From contig NZ_JAUHJQ010000006.1 in NCBI RefSeq assembly GCF_030412965.1, forward strand, positions 1 through 64,000: 64,000 nt of DNA. The letters are read 5' to 3'. Shown here piece by piece: positions 32,135 to 41,110 of this stretch. Made by a program: the position numbers and the translations under genes. The notes below the pieces were generated by a model. The model did not search any database. It was given only the letters and a program-made list of their open reading frames with translations, and was not told where the DNA came from. Numbering within the stretch: the stretch's first letter is position 1; every line of letters starts with the position of its first letter. The DNA comes from Nocardioides oceani (GTDB lineage Bacteria; Actinomycetota; Actinomycetes; Propionibacteriales; Nocardioidaceae).

Positions 32135-35100
32135 GTGGGCCGACGGCGCGACCTGTTCGACGAGGGCACCCCCGTCGGGCGGCTGATGGCCGCCACCGAC
32201 TGGGCGGCGACCCCGGTCGGCGAGCCCGAGACCTGGCCGGAGACGCTGCGCGTGCTGGTGCGCACGGCGCAGTCCTCGCGCTACCCGATGCTCATCCTCT
32301 GGGGCGACCAGTTCACCCAGATCTACAACGACGCCTACTCCGGCCTCATCGGCGACCGCCACCCGGCCGCGATGGGTGGCGACTGCCGCGTCACCCTCTC
32401 GGAGGGCTGGCCGGTGCTCGGCCCGCTCATCGCCGAGGCGATGGAGACCGGGGTCGCGAGCTGGGTGCCCGCGCTGCAGCTGCTGCTCGAGCGGGCCGGC
32501 TACCGCGAGGAGGCGTACTTCAGCGTCAGCCACGCCCCGGCCGAGGACGACGAGGGCGTGACCCGCGGCGTGCTCACCGTCTGCTCGGAGGTCACCGAGC
32601 AGGTGGTGGGCGAGCGCCGACTGCGGCTGCTGCAGGCCGTGACGCTGGCCGACGACACCACGGTGCCGGTCGACGAGGTCGCGACGCGCGTGCTCGCCGC
32701 GATCGAGGAGCAGCCGCTCGACGTGCCGTTCGTCGGGCTCTACCTGCGCTCCGGTGACCGCCTGCGCCGGGTCGCCGCCTCGATCGAGGGCCTGCCCGCC
32801 GACCTGCCTGCCGACCTGCCTGGCGACCTGCCCGCCGATGCAGACGGGGCCGCCGACGACCCGTGGGGGATCGCCGCCGCGGCCCGCGGTGCCGCCACGA
32901 GCGTCGCGGTGCCGGCCGGCACGCGGGTGCTCGGGGGCGCCTTCGGCGAGCCGGTCACCGAGGCGGTGGCGATCCCGATCCCCTCGGCCGACCCGCGCAC
33001 CCCGCTGGGCGTCCTCGTGTCCGGCGTCTCGCCGAGCCGGGCGCTCGACGACCTGTACCGCTCCTTCCTCGGCCTGCTCGCCCAGCAGGTCGGCACCGCC
33101 CTGCGCAACGCCCTGGCCTACGAGGAGGAGCGCGCCCGCGCCGAGGCGCTGGCCGAGCTGGACCGGGTGAAGACGGAGTTCTTCACCAACGTCAGCCACG
33201 AGTTCCGCACGCCGCTGACGCTCATGCTGGGCCCGCTCGGCGACGCGCTCGAGGACGTCGACGACCCGCTGTCCGCGGTGCAGCGCGAGCGCGTCGGGAC
33301 CGCGCTGCGGGCCTCCCGGCGGCTGCTGAAGCTGGTCAACAACCTGCTGACCTTCTCCTCGCTCGAGGCGGGCGCCGCCTCCACCGATCCCGAGGTCGTC
33401 GACCTCGCCGAGCTCACCGGCGACGTCGCCAGCGGGTTCCGCGCCGCCGTCGAGCGCGGCGGGCTGTCCCTGGACGTCACCTGCGCCGAGCTCCCGCCGA
33501 CGGTCCTCGACCCGGTGCACTGGGAGACCATCGTCACCAACCTGCTCTCCAACGCCTTGAAGTTCACCTTCGCCGGCGGCATCGCGGTCCGGCTCGACGC
33601 GGGCGAGGCGACCGGCGAGGCGGCCGGCGAGGTGACCGGCGAGGAGGTGCGGCTCGTCGTCGCCGACACCGGCGTCGGCATCCCCGCCGAGGACCTGCCC
33701 CGGCTCTTCGACCGGTTCCACCGGGCCCGGGGCGCGCGCTCCCGCAGCCACGAGGGCTCCGGCATCGGGCTGGCGCTCGTCGGCGAGCTGGTCGCCCTGC
33801 ACGGCGGCACGGTCGAGGTCGAGAGCACGGTCGGCGTGGGGACGACGTTCACCGTCCGGCTGCCGGCGCGGCCGGCGCCCGCCGCTCCCACGAGTCCCGG
33901 CAGCCCGGTGGAGAGCAGCCCGGTGGCCGGACCGCGGCTCACGGCGGCCGTCGAGGAGGCCGAGTCGTGGGTGCCGGTCGTCGAGCCCGGCGCGCCCGCC
34001 CGGCCCGGCGGCGTACCGACGCCCACCGACGGCGACCGGACGCGCGTGCTCGTCGCCGACGACAACGCCGACATGCGCGAGCACGTCACCCGCCTGCTCG
34101 AGGGGGAGGGCTGGGAGGTCACGGCCGTGCCCGACGGGCAGGCGGCGCTGGAGCGCGCCCTGCACGACGTCCCGGACCTCCTGCTGACCGACGTGATGAT
34201 GCCGCGGCTCGACGGGTTCGAGCTGGTCCGCGCGCTCCGGGCGGACCCGCGCACCGCGACGCTGCCGATCGTGGTGCTCTCGGCGCGCGCCGGCGAGGGG
34301 GCGTCGGCCGAGGGCCTGGACCTGGGCGCCGACGACTACGTCGTGAAGCCGTTCCTCAGCTCGGACCTGCTCGCGCGGCTGCGGACCACCCTCCGCCTGG
34401 CCCGCCAGCGGACCCAGCACGTTGCGCAGCTCCACGAGCTCGCCGACGCCGCGGCGCTCATCACCTCGGGCCGGCGGCTCGACGACGCGCTCGGCAGCCT
34501 GGTGGAGCAGGTGCGGGTGCTCCTGCCGGCCGACGAGGTGGTGCTGACGCTGGCCGCCGACGACGGCGGGCCCGACGTGGTGTACGGCGCGGGTGCCTCG
34601 AGCCCCACCGCGGACCGGCTGACGGCCACCGTGCGCGGGCGTGGCGAGCGACGGCTCGGCACGATCGAGGTGCGCCTGCCTGCAGCCGCCGCGCTGCAGC
34701 CGCAGCGGCGGGCGATGCTCGAGCCGGTCACCCGCGTGCTCGCCGCGGTCATCGAGGAGGGCTGGCACGCCGAGCGGGACGTCGCGGTCGCCTCCACGCT
34801 GCAGCAGGCGCTGCTGCCCGACCGGCTGCCCGACGTCCCGGGGCTGCGGCTGGCCGCGGCGTACCGACCTGCGGAGCGCTCCGTGCAGGTGGGCGGCGAC
34901 TGGTACGACGTGCTCGCGCTGCCCGACGGACGGGTGGCGCTGTGCATCGGCGACGTCGCGGGCCAGGGCCTGACCAGCGCGCTGGTCATGGGGCAGCTGC
35001 GGACCGCCGTGCGCGCCTACGCGCTGGAGGGCCTGAGCCCGACCGAGAGCGTCGCGGCGCTGGACGAGCTGATGGACCGGATGCCGGGGGCGTCGTTCAC

Positions 35101-35887
35101 CACGATGTTCCTCGGCCACCTCGACGTCGTCTCCGGCGTGCTCACCTGGTGCAACGCCGGGCACCCGCCGCCGGTGGTGCTCGCGCCGGACGGCCGGGCC
35201 GAGGTGCTGGGGGGCGAGGTGACCCCGCCGCTGGGCGCGGCGTTCGGCCTGGCCCCGGCCGAGGGCCGCACGCAGGTGCCGGACGGCGCGTCGCTGGTGG
35301 CCTACACCGACGGGCTCGTCGAGGATCGCGAGACCCAGCTGGACGGCGGACCCGAGCGGCTCGTGGAGCTGCTCCGGCACCGGGCCGGGAGCGAGGTGGG
35401 TCAGCTCGTCGACGACGTGCTCGGCCTGCTCGCCGGTCGCGAGCGCACCGACGACGTGGCGGTGCTGGTCCTGCAGCGCGCTCCGGGGGCCGCGCCCCGG
35501 CCGGTGCTCGTGCCGCTGGAGCTCGAGCTGGACCTGCCGCTCGCGGCGGAGGCCTCGGGCCGCGCCCGTCGCGAGGTCCGGCCGCGCCTGCTGGCCGCCG
35601 GCCTCGACGAGCGCGACGTCTTCGAGGTGCTGGTCAGCCTCACCGAGGCGGTCAACAACGCCGTCGAGCACGCCGTGGCGCCCACCCGCGACCGGGTGCT
35701 GGTGCGGGTGGCCGTCGACGACGTCGAGCGGCGGGTCCGCGTCGAGGTCCAGGACTTCGGCCGCTGGCGCGAGCGCGGGCCGAGCATGGACCGCGGCCAC
35801 GGCGCCGCCCTGATGAGCGCCGCCGGCGAGGTCCGCGTGGTCCCCGGCGAGAGCGGCACGACCGTCGTCCTGGAGCGCGTCGTCTGA
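32135..35887 (+). CDS. Multidomain hub: PAS-GAF-histidine kinase-receiver-GAF-SpoIIE phosphatase-RsbW-like kinase
   Basis: 1250 residues from GTG 32135 (AAGGAGA seven bases before). In order: PAS-like domain (about 20-165), GAF (170-330), histidine kinase with His355 (NVSHEFRTPL) and ATPase motifs (NLLSNALKF, DTGVGI, GSGIGLALV), receiver with Asp686 (LLLTDVMMPRLDGF) and Lys in DYVVKPF, a second GAF-like segment (about 755-880), a PP2C/SpoIIE phosphatase (about 886-1115: GGDWYDVL, IGDVAGQG, YTDGLVE), and an anti-sigma-type HATPase (NNAVEHA, GRWRERG). No membrane helix. It should link a phosphorelay to a partner-switching sigma factor pathway inside one cytosolic chain. Confidence 0.92.
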   Translation: MGRRRDLFDEGTPVGRLMAATDWAATPVGEPETWPETLRVLVRTAQSSRYPMLILWGDQFTQIYNDAYSGLIGDRHPAAMGGDCRVTLSEGWPVLGPLIAEAMETGVASWVPALQLLLERAGYREEAYFSVSHAPAEDDEGVTRGVLTVCSEVTEQVVGERRLRLLQAVTLADDTTVPVDEVATRVLAAIEEQPLDVPFVGLYLRSGDRLRRVAASIEGLPADLPADLPGDLPADADGAADDPWGIAAAARGAATSVAVPAGTRVLGGAFGEPVTEAVAIPIPSADPRTPLGVLVSGVSPSRALDDLYRSFLGLLAQQVGTALRNALAYEEERARAEALAELDRVKTEFFTNVSHEFRTPLTLMLGPLGDALEDVDDPLSAVQRERVGTALRASRRLLKLVNNLLTFSSLEAGAASTDPEVVDLAELTGDVASGFRAAVERGGLSLDVTCAELPPTVLDPVHWETIVTNLLSNALKFTFAGGIAVRLDAGEATGEAAGEVTGEEVRLVVADTGVGIPAEDLPRLFDRFHRARGARSRSHEGSGIGLALVGELVALHGGTVEVESTVGVGTTFTVRLPARPAPAAPTSPGSPVESSPVAGPRLTAAVEEAESWVPVVEPGAPARPGGVPTPTDGDRTRVLVADDNADMREHVTRLLEGEGWEVTAVPDGQAALERALHDVPDLLLTDVMMPRLDGFELVRALRADPRTATLPIVVLSARAGEGASAEGLDLGADDYVVKPFLSSDLLARLRTTLRLARQRTQHVAQLHELADAAALITSGRRLDDALGSLVEQVRVLLPADEVVLTLAADDGGPDVVYGAGASSPTADRLTATVRGRGERRLGTIEVRLPAAAALQPQRRAMLEPVTRVLAAVIEEGWHAERDVAVASTLQQALLPDRLPDVPGLRLAAAYRPAERSVQVGGDWYDVLALPDGRVALCIGDVAGQGLTSALVMGQLRTAVRAYALEGLSPTESVAALDELMDRMPGASFTTMFLGHLDVVSGVLTWCNAGHPPPVVLAPDGRAEVLGGEVTPPLGAAFGLAPAEGRTQVPDGASLVAYTDGLVEDRETQLDGGPERLVELLRHRAGSEVGQLVDDVLGLLAGRERTDDVAVLVLQRAPGAAPRPVLVPLELELDLPLAAEASGRARREVRPRLLAAGLDERDVFEVLVSLTEAVNNAVEHAVAPTRDRVLVRVAVDDVERRVRVEVQDFGRWRERGPSMDRGHGAALMSAAGEVRVVPGESGTTVVLERVV

Positions 35888-35928
35888 TCCTGCGGCGCCG
35901 CCGCCCCGGACCGGGCAGGATCGCGGGC

Positions 35929-37296
35929 ATGGCGACCACGCTCACGACCCTCCCGCCCGGCGAGCACGGCCTGCTGGCCGCGCGGCCGGGGCCCGACCTG
36001 GCCGCGGCCGGGTACGCCGAGTCCGAGCTGGTCGCGGCCGGCAGCGCCCGCTCGTTCGCCGCCGACGACCTCCCGCAGGACGGCCGGTGGACGTTGGCCG
36101 GGCGCGACCGCGCGGACTTCGCGACCCGGGTCGTGCTGCGCGCGCCGGCCGACCCGGCGACGTACAGCGGGACGCTGGTGGTGGAGTGGCTCAACGTCAG
36201 CTCCGGCACCGACGCGGCGCCCGACTGGACCTACCTCGCCGACGAGGTCGTCCGGCGGGGGCACGCCTGGGCGGGCGTCTCCGCGCAGCACATCGGCGTG
36301 ATGGGCGGCGTCTCCGCGGTCGGGCTGGGTGCGCCGACCGCCGGGCTGCGGGGGCAGGAGCGGTACGCCGCGCTGCACCACCCGGGCGACGCCTACGCCT
36401 ACGACGTCTTCACCGAGGTCGCCGGCGCGCTCGTCGAGCACCTCGGCGCGACCCTGGGCGAGGTCACCTGCCTGCTCGCGATCGGCGAGTCCCAGTCGGC
36501 GTACGCGCTCACCACCTACGTCGACGGCGTCCAGCCGCTCACCGGCCGCTTCGACGGGTTCCTCGTCCACTCCCGCGGCGGCGCCGCGATGCCGCTCGGC
36601 GAGCCGGGGGAGGCCGTCGACATCGCGAGCTTCCGCCTCGGCGCGCCCACCCATGTCCGTGCCGACGTGGCCGTCCCGGTCGTCGTGGTGCAGACCGAGA
36701 CCGACCTGACCGGGCGGCTGGCCTACCTGCCGGCGCGGCAGCCCGACGCCGAGCGGGTGCGCCTGTGGGAGGTGGCCGGGACCGCGCACGCGGACAAGTT
36801 CCAGATCGGCGACTTCGAGGAGTACCTCACCTGCCCCCGGCCGGTGAACCGCGGCCAGCAGGCGTACGTCGTCCGCGCGGCGCTGCGCCACCTCGAGACC
36901 TGGGCGCGGGGCGGGCCGGCCGCGCCGAGCGCCGCGCGGCTCGAGGTCGAGGACGGCCGGTTCGTCCTCGACGGCTCGGGCAACGCGCGCGGCGGGATCC
37001 GCACCCCGGCGGTCGACGCGCCGACCCAGGTGCTCGCCGGCGACACCGAGCCGGGCGCGCCGGCGATCTGCGAGCTGTTCGGCAGCACGCTGCCGCTGGC
37101 CCCCGGCCGGGTCGCCGAGCTGTACGCCGACGTGGCGTCGTACCTGCAGGCCTACGAGCGGGCCACCGACGCGGCGATCGCCGCAGGGTTCGTGCTCGCC
37201 GACGACCGTGACGAGCTGCTCGCCGAGGCCCGCCCGGACCTGGTCGAGGAGGGCCTGGCGACCGGCTCGCTCAGGCCGCCCAGCGCGGGACGATGA
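35929..37296 (+). CDS. Alpha/beta hydrolase domain protein (PF20091-type)
   Basis: 455 residues from ATG 35929. The motif LLAIGESQSAYALTTYVDGV has the nucleophile elbow G-E-S-Q-S of this atypical alpha/beta hydrolase family. GTLVVEWLNVSSGTDAAPDWTYLADE near the start and VWEVAGTAHADKFQIGDFEEYLTCPRPVNRGQQAYVV-type sequence later (with His in GTAHAD) are family landmarks. No signal peptide is visible, so probably cytosolic. Substrate unknown; relatives lie in steroid and lipid catabolic regions. The last 26 bases overlap the converging thioesterase gene. Confidence 0.85.
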   Translation: MATTLTTLPPGEHGLLAARPGPDLAAAGYAESELVAAGSARSFAADDLPQDGRWTLAGRDRADFATRVVLRAPADPATYSGTLVVEWLNVSSGTDAAPDWTYLADEVVRRGHAWAGVSAQHIGVMGGVSAVGLGAPTAGLRGQERYAALHHPGDAYAYDVFTEVAGALVEHLGATLGEVTCLLAIGESQSAYALTTYVDGVQPLTGRFDGFLVHSRGGAAMPLGEPGEAVDIASFRLGAPTHVRADVAVPVVVVQTETDLTGRLAYLPARQPDAERVRLWEVAGTAHADKFQIGDFEEYLTCPRPVNRGQQAYVVRAALRHLETWARGGPAAPSAARLEVEDGRFVLDGSGNARGGIRTPAVDAPTQVLAGDTEPGAPAICELFGSTLPLAPGRVAELYADVASYLQAYERATDAAIAAGFVLADDRDELLAEARPDLVEEGLATGSLRPPSAGR

Positions 37297-37930
37297 AGAC
37301 GCCCTCGGCCTCGACGGTCACGCCGTCGGGGTCGGCGAGGGTCGCGACGACGAAGACCTTGCGGCCCTCCTCGCGGTCGATGCGGCTCTCCAGCCGCACC
37401 GGCCCGAGCGGCGTGCTGCGGACGTAGCGCATCGTGAGCGTGCCGGTGAAGGTCACCCGCTTCCGGGCGCTCGCGGTCACGCCCATGACGTGGTCGAGCA
37501 GCAGCGCGCCGACGCCGCCGTGGACCATCCCGGGCGGCCCTTCGTACGCCGCGCCGAGCAGCGTGTCGGCGTGCACCAGCCCGTCGGGGTCGCGCACGAC
37601 GTCCAGCGGCGGCGCCAGGGCGTTGCGCTCGCCGACCACGGCGTTGCCCCAGCTCCACGTGCGGCCCTCGGCGTTGTAGCGGACCCCCGCCGCGCCCTCG
37701 ATCTGGCGCGCGCGCAACCGCGCGACGAGGGCGTCGACCTCGGCGCGGACGGCCGCGACCTCCTCGTCGTCGACGGTCGTGCGGATCGTCGCGTCGACCA
37801 GCTCGCGCACGCTGTCGGCGAGCGGGCGGTGGACCGCCTCGAGCCGGTCGACCTCGGCGGTCGAGAGGTCCTCCTCGACGAAGATCGAGGCGTAGCCGGA
37901 CGAGGGCGCCTCGCCCGCCGGCGCGCTCAC
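37271..37930 (-). CDS. PaaI/hotdog-fold thioesterase
   Basis: 219 residues from GTG 37930, overlapping the stop of the upstream gene. After a helical N-terminal extension of about 90 residues, the hotdog domain has GPPGMVHGGVGALLLDHVMGVTAS (the HGG motif and following Asp) and VTFTGTLTMRYVRSTPLGPVRLES. It should hydrolyse acyl-CoA thioesters in the cytosol. Co-transcribed behind the 37927-39189 gene and, through its promoter, probably under the GTCAACAGTGTTGAC operator shared with the ChoD operon, which points to sterol or steroid-acid metabolism. Confidence 0.85.
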   Translation of the reverse strand: MSAPAGEAPSSGYASIFVEEDLSTAEVDRLEAVHRPLADSVRELVDATIRTTVDDEEVAAVRAEVDALVARLRARQIEGAAGVRYNAEGRTWSWGNAVVGERNALAPPLDVVRDPDGLVHADTLLGAAYEGPPGMVHGGVGALLLDHVMGVTASARKRVTFTGTLTMRYVRSTPLGPVRLESRIDREEGRKVFVVATLADPDGVTVEAEGVFIVPRWAA

Positions 37931-39189
37931 GCCGGGGCCGCCTGCACCGGGAAGATCGGCAGCGACCGGCGCGGCTCGAAGGCGAACGACGCGCCCGTGC
38001 TGATCCGGGTCACCGCCACCTCGTCGTGCTCGCGGGCCGGCTCGTCGCGGGTGAGCACGACCGCGGTCCACGCGTCGTCGTCGCCGGCGACCTCCACGTC
38101 CAGCAACGGGCTCACCCCGCGCACCGCGGCGCGCAGCGGCTCGGGGGAGCCGGGACCGACCAGCGAGACCCATGCGCCGTCCTCGTGCGCCGCGGACGAC
38201 GAGACCGCGAGCGTCCCGGAGCCGAACGACGCCTCGACGTACGCCGCCGGGTTGAGCAGCGGGTGGAGCCGCAGCACCTCCACCGCGCCGTCGGCGTCGG
38301 CGGGCAGGTCGAGCGCCCGGCGGATCCGGTCGGCGGCGACGCCGGCGATGCCGACCAGCTGCCGGGTGGCGATGGTGCGGTGCTGGGCCCGGCCGGCCTC
38401 GTCGTCGCCGGTGCGGGCGCGCAGCGCGATGAGGAACGCCAGGTCGAGCAGGTGCATCTGCAGGCAGACCTCGTCGGCGATCCGGACGAGCGCGGAGTGG
38501 CTGAACGCGGCGAAGTCAAGGTCGTCCAGCAGCGGCCCGCGGTAGTCGGGCGTGCCCTCGTCCCCGGGGTCGACGGGGTCCAGCTCGAGGGTGGCGGCCC
38601 GCGAGCGCGCGTTGACCGCGAGCGCGGGGATGCCCTCGACGGGCGGGTACGACGGGTCGATCCGCACCGTCCACGCGCAGTGCGGCTGCCGGTCGGCCGG
38701 CACCCGCGGCGGGCGGTGCAGCGGGCGCACCTGGGCGCGTGGGTTCGTCGCGACCGCGGTGGCGTCGAAGGTCGGGTCCTCGATCGTGTGGCACATCGAG
38801 CGGACGTAGTCCGGACCCATCGGCTCGACGTCCATGAGCGCGCCGCAGTGGTCGAGGTGGAACTCGCCGTGCCAGCGGTCGTGGACGGCGTACCGGAAGT
38901 CCATGAACTGCGGGGGAGCGCCGATGTCGAGCTGCAGCCCCTTGAAGATCGTGACGACGTCGCCCTCGCCCGGTGGCGCGGCGTACCCCAGCGCCTGCTG
39001 CATCCGGCGGGTGTAGATCGGCGAGGCCGCGGCCCACTCCTCGATGGCGATCTGCGCCATCTCCTCGCGGCCGAAGGCGGAGATGCACCACGCCATCCCG
39101 GACCGGTCGATGAGCTGGCCGATCAGCAGCAGCTCGGGCACGAGTGTCGCGAGCTGGGCGCGGGAGAGATCGGCGTACCGGCTGGGCAT
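37927..39189 (-). CDS. Uncharacterised protein with ATC-hydrolase-like region
   Basis: 420 residues from ATG 39189. The N-terminal half contains AWCISAFGREEMAQIAIEEWAAASPIY, DIGAPPQFMDFRYAVHDRWHGEFHLDHCGALMDVEPMG and SMCHTIEDPTFDATA. These resemble the L-2-amino-thiazoline-4-carboxylate-hydrolase-like domain, with conserved His/Cys that could bind metal. The rest has no family I can name. No signal peptide or membrane segment. First gene of a two-gene unit with a thioesterase; the 15-bp palindrome at 39220 lies 31 bases upstream of its start. Homologues occur in sterol-related regions of actinobacteria, from memory. Confidence 0.6.
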   Translation of the reverse strand: MPSRYADLSRAQLATLVPELLLIGQLIDRSGMAWCISAFGREEMAQIAIEEWAAASPIYTRRMQQALGYAAPPGEGDVVTIFKGLQLDIGAPPQFMDFRYAVHDRWHGEFHLDHCGALMDVEPMGPDYVRSMCHTIEDPTFDATAVATNPRAQVRPLHRPPRVPADRQPHCAWTVRIDPSYPPVEGIPALAVNARSRAATLELDPVDPGDEGTPDYRGPLLDDLDFAAFSHSALVRIADEVCLQMHLLDLAFLIALRARTGDDEAGRAQHRTIATRQLVGIAGVAADRIRRALDLPADADGAVEVLRLHPLLNPAAYVEASFGSGTLAVSSSAAHEDGAWVSLVGPGSPEPLRAAVRGVSPLLDVEVAGDDDAWTAVVLTRDEPAREHDEVAVTRISTGASFAFEPRRSLPIFPVQAAPA

Positions 39190-39219
39190 GCGGGCATCGT
39201 CGGCCACCTCGGGAAGGGT

Positions 39220-39234
39220 GTCAACAGTGTTGAC
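39220..39234. promoter_or_regulatory. 15-bp palindromic operator, copy 1
   Basis: GTCAACAGTGTTGAC is a perfect palindrome around a central G, 31 bases before the minus-strand start at 39189. It is identical to 58427-58441. Repeated GTTGAC words at 39261 and 39288 may add half-sites. Confidence 0.7.
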
Positions 39235-39307
39235 CCCAGGCGGGCTTTTCCACGGAACCGGTTGACGTAGGTCACATCTCGGGCCATGTTGACGCGCGTC
39301 GAGTGAT

Positions 39308-39323
39308 CTGGAACACGTTCCAG
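39308..39323. promoter_or_regulatory. KstR-like operator before the FadD17-like gene
   Basis: CTGGAACACGTTCCAG has 7-bp arms around AC and fits the TnnAACnnGTTnnA consensus of KstR, the cholesterol regulator of mycobacteria and rhodococci. It is 25 bases before ATG 39349. A weaker AACCGGTT lies at 39256-39263. Confidence 0.6.
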
Positions 39324-39348
39324 TCCGAGCGAGCGGGAGGACCCAGGC

Positions 39349-40953
39349 ATGGCGGAGAACGTCCAGCAGATGGTGCGGGAGCGGGCCGAGGACGACGGCG
39401 TCGCGATCCGGTACGGCGACCGCACCTGGACGTGGCGCGAGCACGTCGCGGAGGCCGGCGCGGAGGCGTCCGCGATGCTCGGCGTCGTCGACCCCGGGCG
39501 GCCGGTGCACGTCGCCGTGCTGCTCGGCAACACCCCGGACATGCTGCGGTCGATGGCCGCGGCCGCGCTCGGCGGGTACGTCCTGTGCGGGGTCAACACC
39601 ACCCGCCGCGGCGCCGGCCTGGCCGCCGACGTGCGCCGGTGCGACGCCCAGGTGCTGCTCACCGACGCCGAGCACCGCCCGCTGCTCGAGGGGCTCGACC
39701 CCGAGGCCGACCTCGGCGGCGTCCGGGTCGTGGAGGTCGGCTCGCCCGAGTACGCCGCGCTGGTCGCGGAGGCGGGCCCGCTCGTGCCGCACCGCGAGGT
39801 CGAGGCGATGGACACCTTCATGATGATCTTCACCTCCGGCACCAGCGGTGAGCCCAAGGCCGTGCAGGTGGCGCACCTGATGGTGCTGTTCTCCGGGCTC
39901 AACCTGGTCGAGCGGTTCGGGCTGGGCGCCGACGACGTCTGCTACCTCTCGATGCCGCTGTTCCACTCCAACGCGGTCGTCGCCGGCTGGGCGCCGGCGG
40001 TCGGCTCGGGCGCCACGATGGTGCCCGCGAAGTTCTCCGCGTCGCGGTTCCTCGACGACGTGCGGCGCTACGGCGTGACGTACATGAACTACGTCGGCAA
40101 GCCGCTCGCCTACGTCCTCGCCACCCCCGAGCGCCCCGACGACGCCGAGAACACGCTGCGCGTCGCGTTCGGCAACGAGGCCAGCGACCGCGACATCGAA
40201 GAGTTCTCGCGGCGGTTCGACTGCGACGTCATGGACGGCTTCGGCTCCACCGAGCTGGCGATCATCATCCTGCGCGAGCCCGGGACCCCCTCCGGCTCCA
40301 TCGGCAAGGGCATGCCCGACGTCGGGATCTACGACCCCGAGACCGTCACCGAGTGCGAGGTCGCGCGGTTCGACGAGCACGGCGCGCTGCTCAACGCCGA
40401 CCGGGCCGTCGGCGAGCTGGTCAACACCCAGGGCGCCGGCTACTTCCAGGGCTACTACAACGACGCGTCGGCCAACGAGGAGCGGATGCGGCACGGGATG
40501 TACTGGTCCGGCGACCTGGCCTACCGGGACGAGGACGGCTGGATCTTCCTCGCCGGTCGCACCGCGGACTGGATGCGCGTCGACGGCGAGAACCTGGCCG
40601 CGGCCCCCATCGAGCGGATCCTCCTGCGCCTGCCGCAGCTCAACCGGGTCGCGGTGTACGCCGTCCCCGACGCCAATGTCGGCGACCAGGTCATGGCCGC
40701 GATCGTCCTCCAGGACGACGCCACGCTGACCCCGGCCGACCTCGAGGCGTTCCTCGCCGAGCAGCCCGACCTCTCCCCGAAGGCGTGGCCGCGCTTCGTC
40801 CGCATCGCCCCCGACCTGCCCGCCACGGCCACCAACAAGGTCGTCAAGCGCGAGCTCATCGCCCAGGGCCCCACCGCCGGCAACGGCGAGCTGTGGGTGC
40901 GCGAGGAGCGCGGCCGGTCCTACGCCCCCGCCGACGCCCCCGTCCCCGCCTGA
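39349..40953 (+). CDS. FadD17/FadD1-like acyl-CoA synthetase
   Basis: 534 residues from ATG 39349 (GGGAGGA upstream). The AMP-binding P-loop is IFTSGTSGEPKAVQ, followed by YLSMPLFHSNAVVAGWAPAVGSGATM, the MDGFGSTE motif, YWSGDLAYRD, GRTADWMRVDGENL and TATNKVVKR (C-terminal catalytic Lys region). The sequence closely follows mycobacterial FadD17, whose gene belongs to the KstR cholesterol regulon, and a KstR-like box stands upstream. It should activate a fatty or sterol side-chain acid to its CoA thioester in the cytosol. The true substrate is unknown. Confidence 0.88.
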   Translation: MAENVQQMVRERAEDDGVAIRYGDRTWTWREHVAEAGAEASAMLGVVDPGRPVHVAVLLGNTPDMLRSMAAAALGGYVLCGVNTTRRGAGLAADVRRCDAQVLLTDAEHRPLLEGLDPEADLGGVRVVEVGSPEYAALVAEAGPLVPHREVEAMDTFMMIFTSGTSGEPKAVQVAHLMVLFSGLNLVERFGLGADDVCYLSMPLFHSNAVVAGWAPAVGSGATMVPAKFSASRFLDDVRRYGVTYMNYVGKPLAYVLATPERPDDAENTLRVAFGNEASDRDIEEFSRRFDCDVMDGFGSTELAIIILREPGTPSGSIGKGMPDVGIYDPETVTECEVARFDEHGALLNADRAVGELVNTQGAGYFQGYYNDASANEERMRHGMYWSGDLAYRDEDGWIFLAGRTADWMRVDGENLAAAPIERILLRLPQLNRVAVYAVPDANVGDQVMAAIVLQDDATLTPADLEAFLAEQPDLSPKAWPRFVRIAPDLPATATNKVVKRELIAQGPTAGNGELWVREERGRSYAPADAPVPA

Positions 40954-41080
40954 CGCGCCGATACCCGCCGAGCTACTGGGTGAAGTGCTGCGTCCGGCCT
41001 CGCGACCTGCGCGAATGCACACGCGGCGATGACTTCGACCAGTACTTCGGCGGGAACCGCGAAGCGCTTGCGCTCGGCCA

Positions 41081-41110
41081 AGAACACGTTCTAGATTGGA
41101 CAGGTGTCCA
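41081..41110. promoter_or_regulatory. Two adjacent palindromes over the TetR start
   Basis: AGAACACGTTCT (41081-41092) is a KstR-type AAC-n2-GTT palindrome. TGGACAGGTGTCCA (41097-41110) is a second palindrome overlapping the GTG start at 41104; a further TGTCCAA lies at 41117-41123. The TAGATT at about 41092-41097 could be a -10 box, placing the transcript start at or near the GTG (leaderless). Confidence 0.5.
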
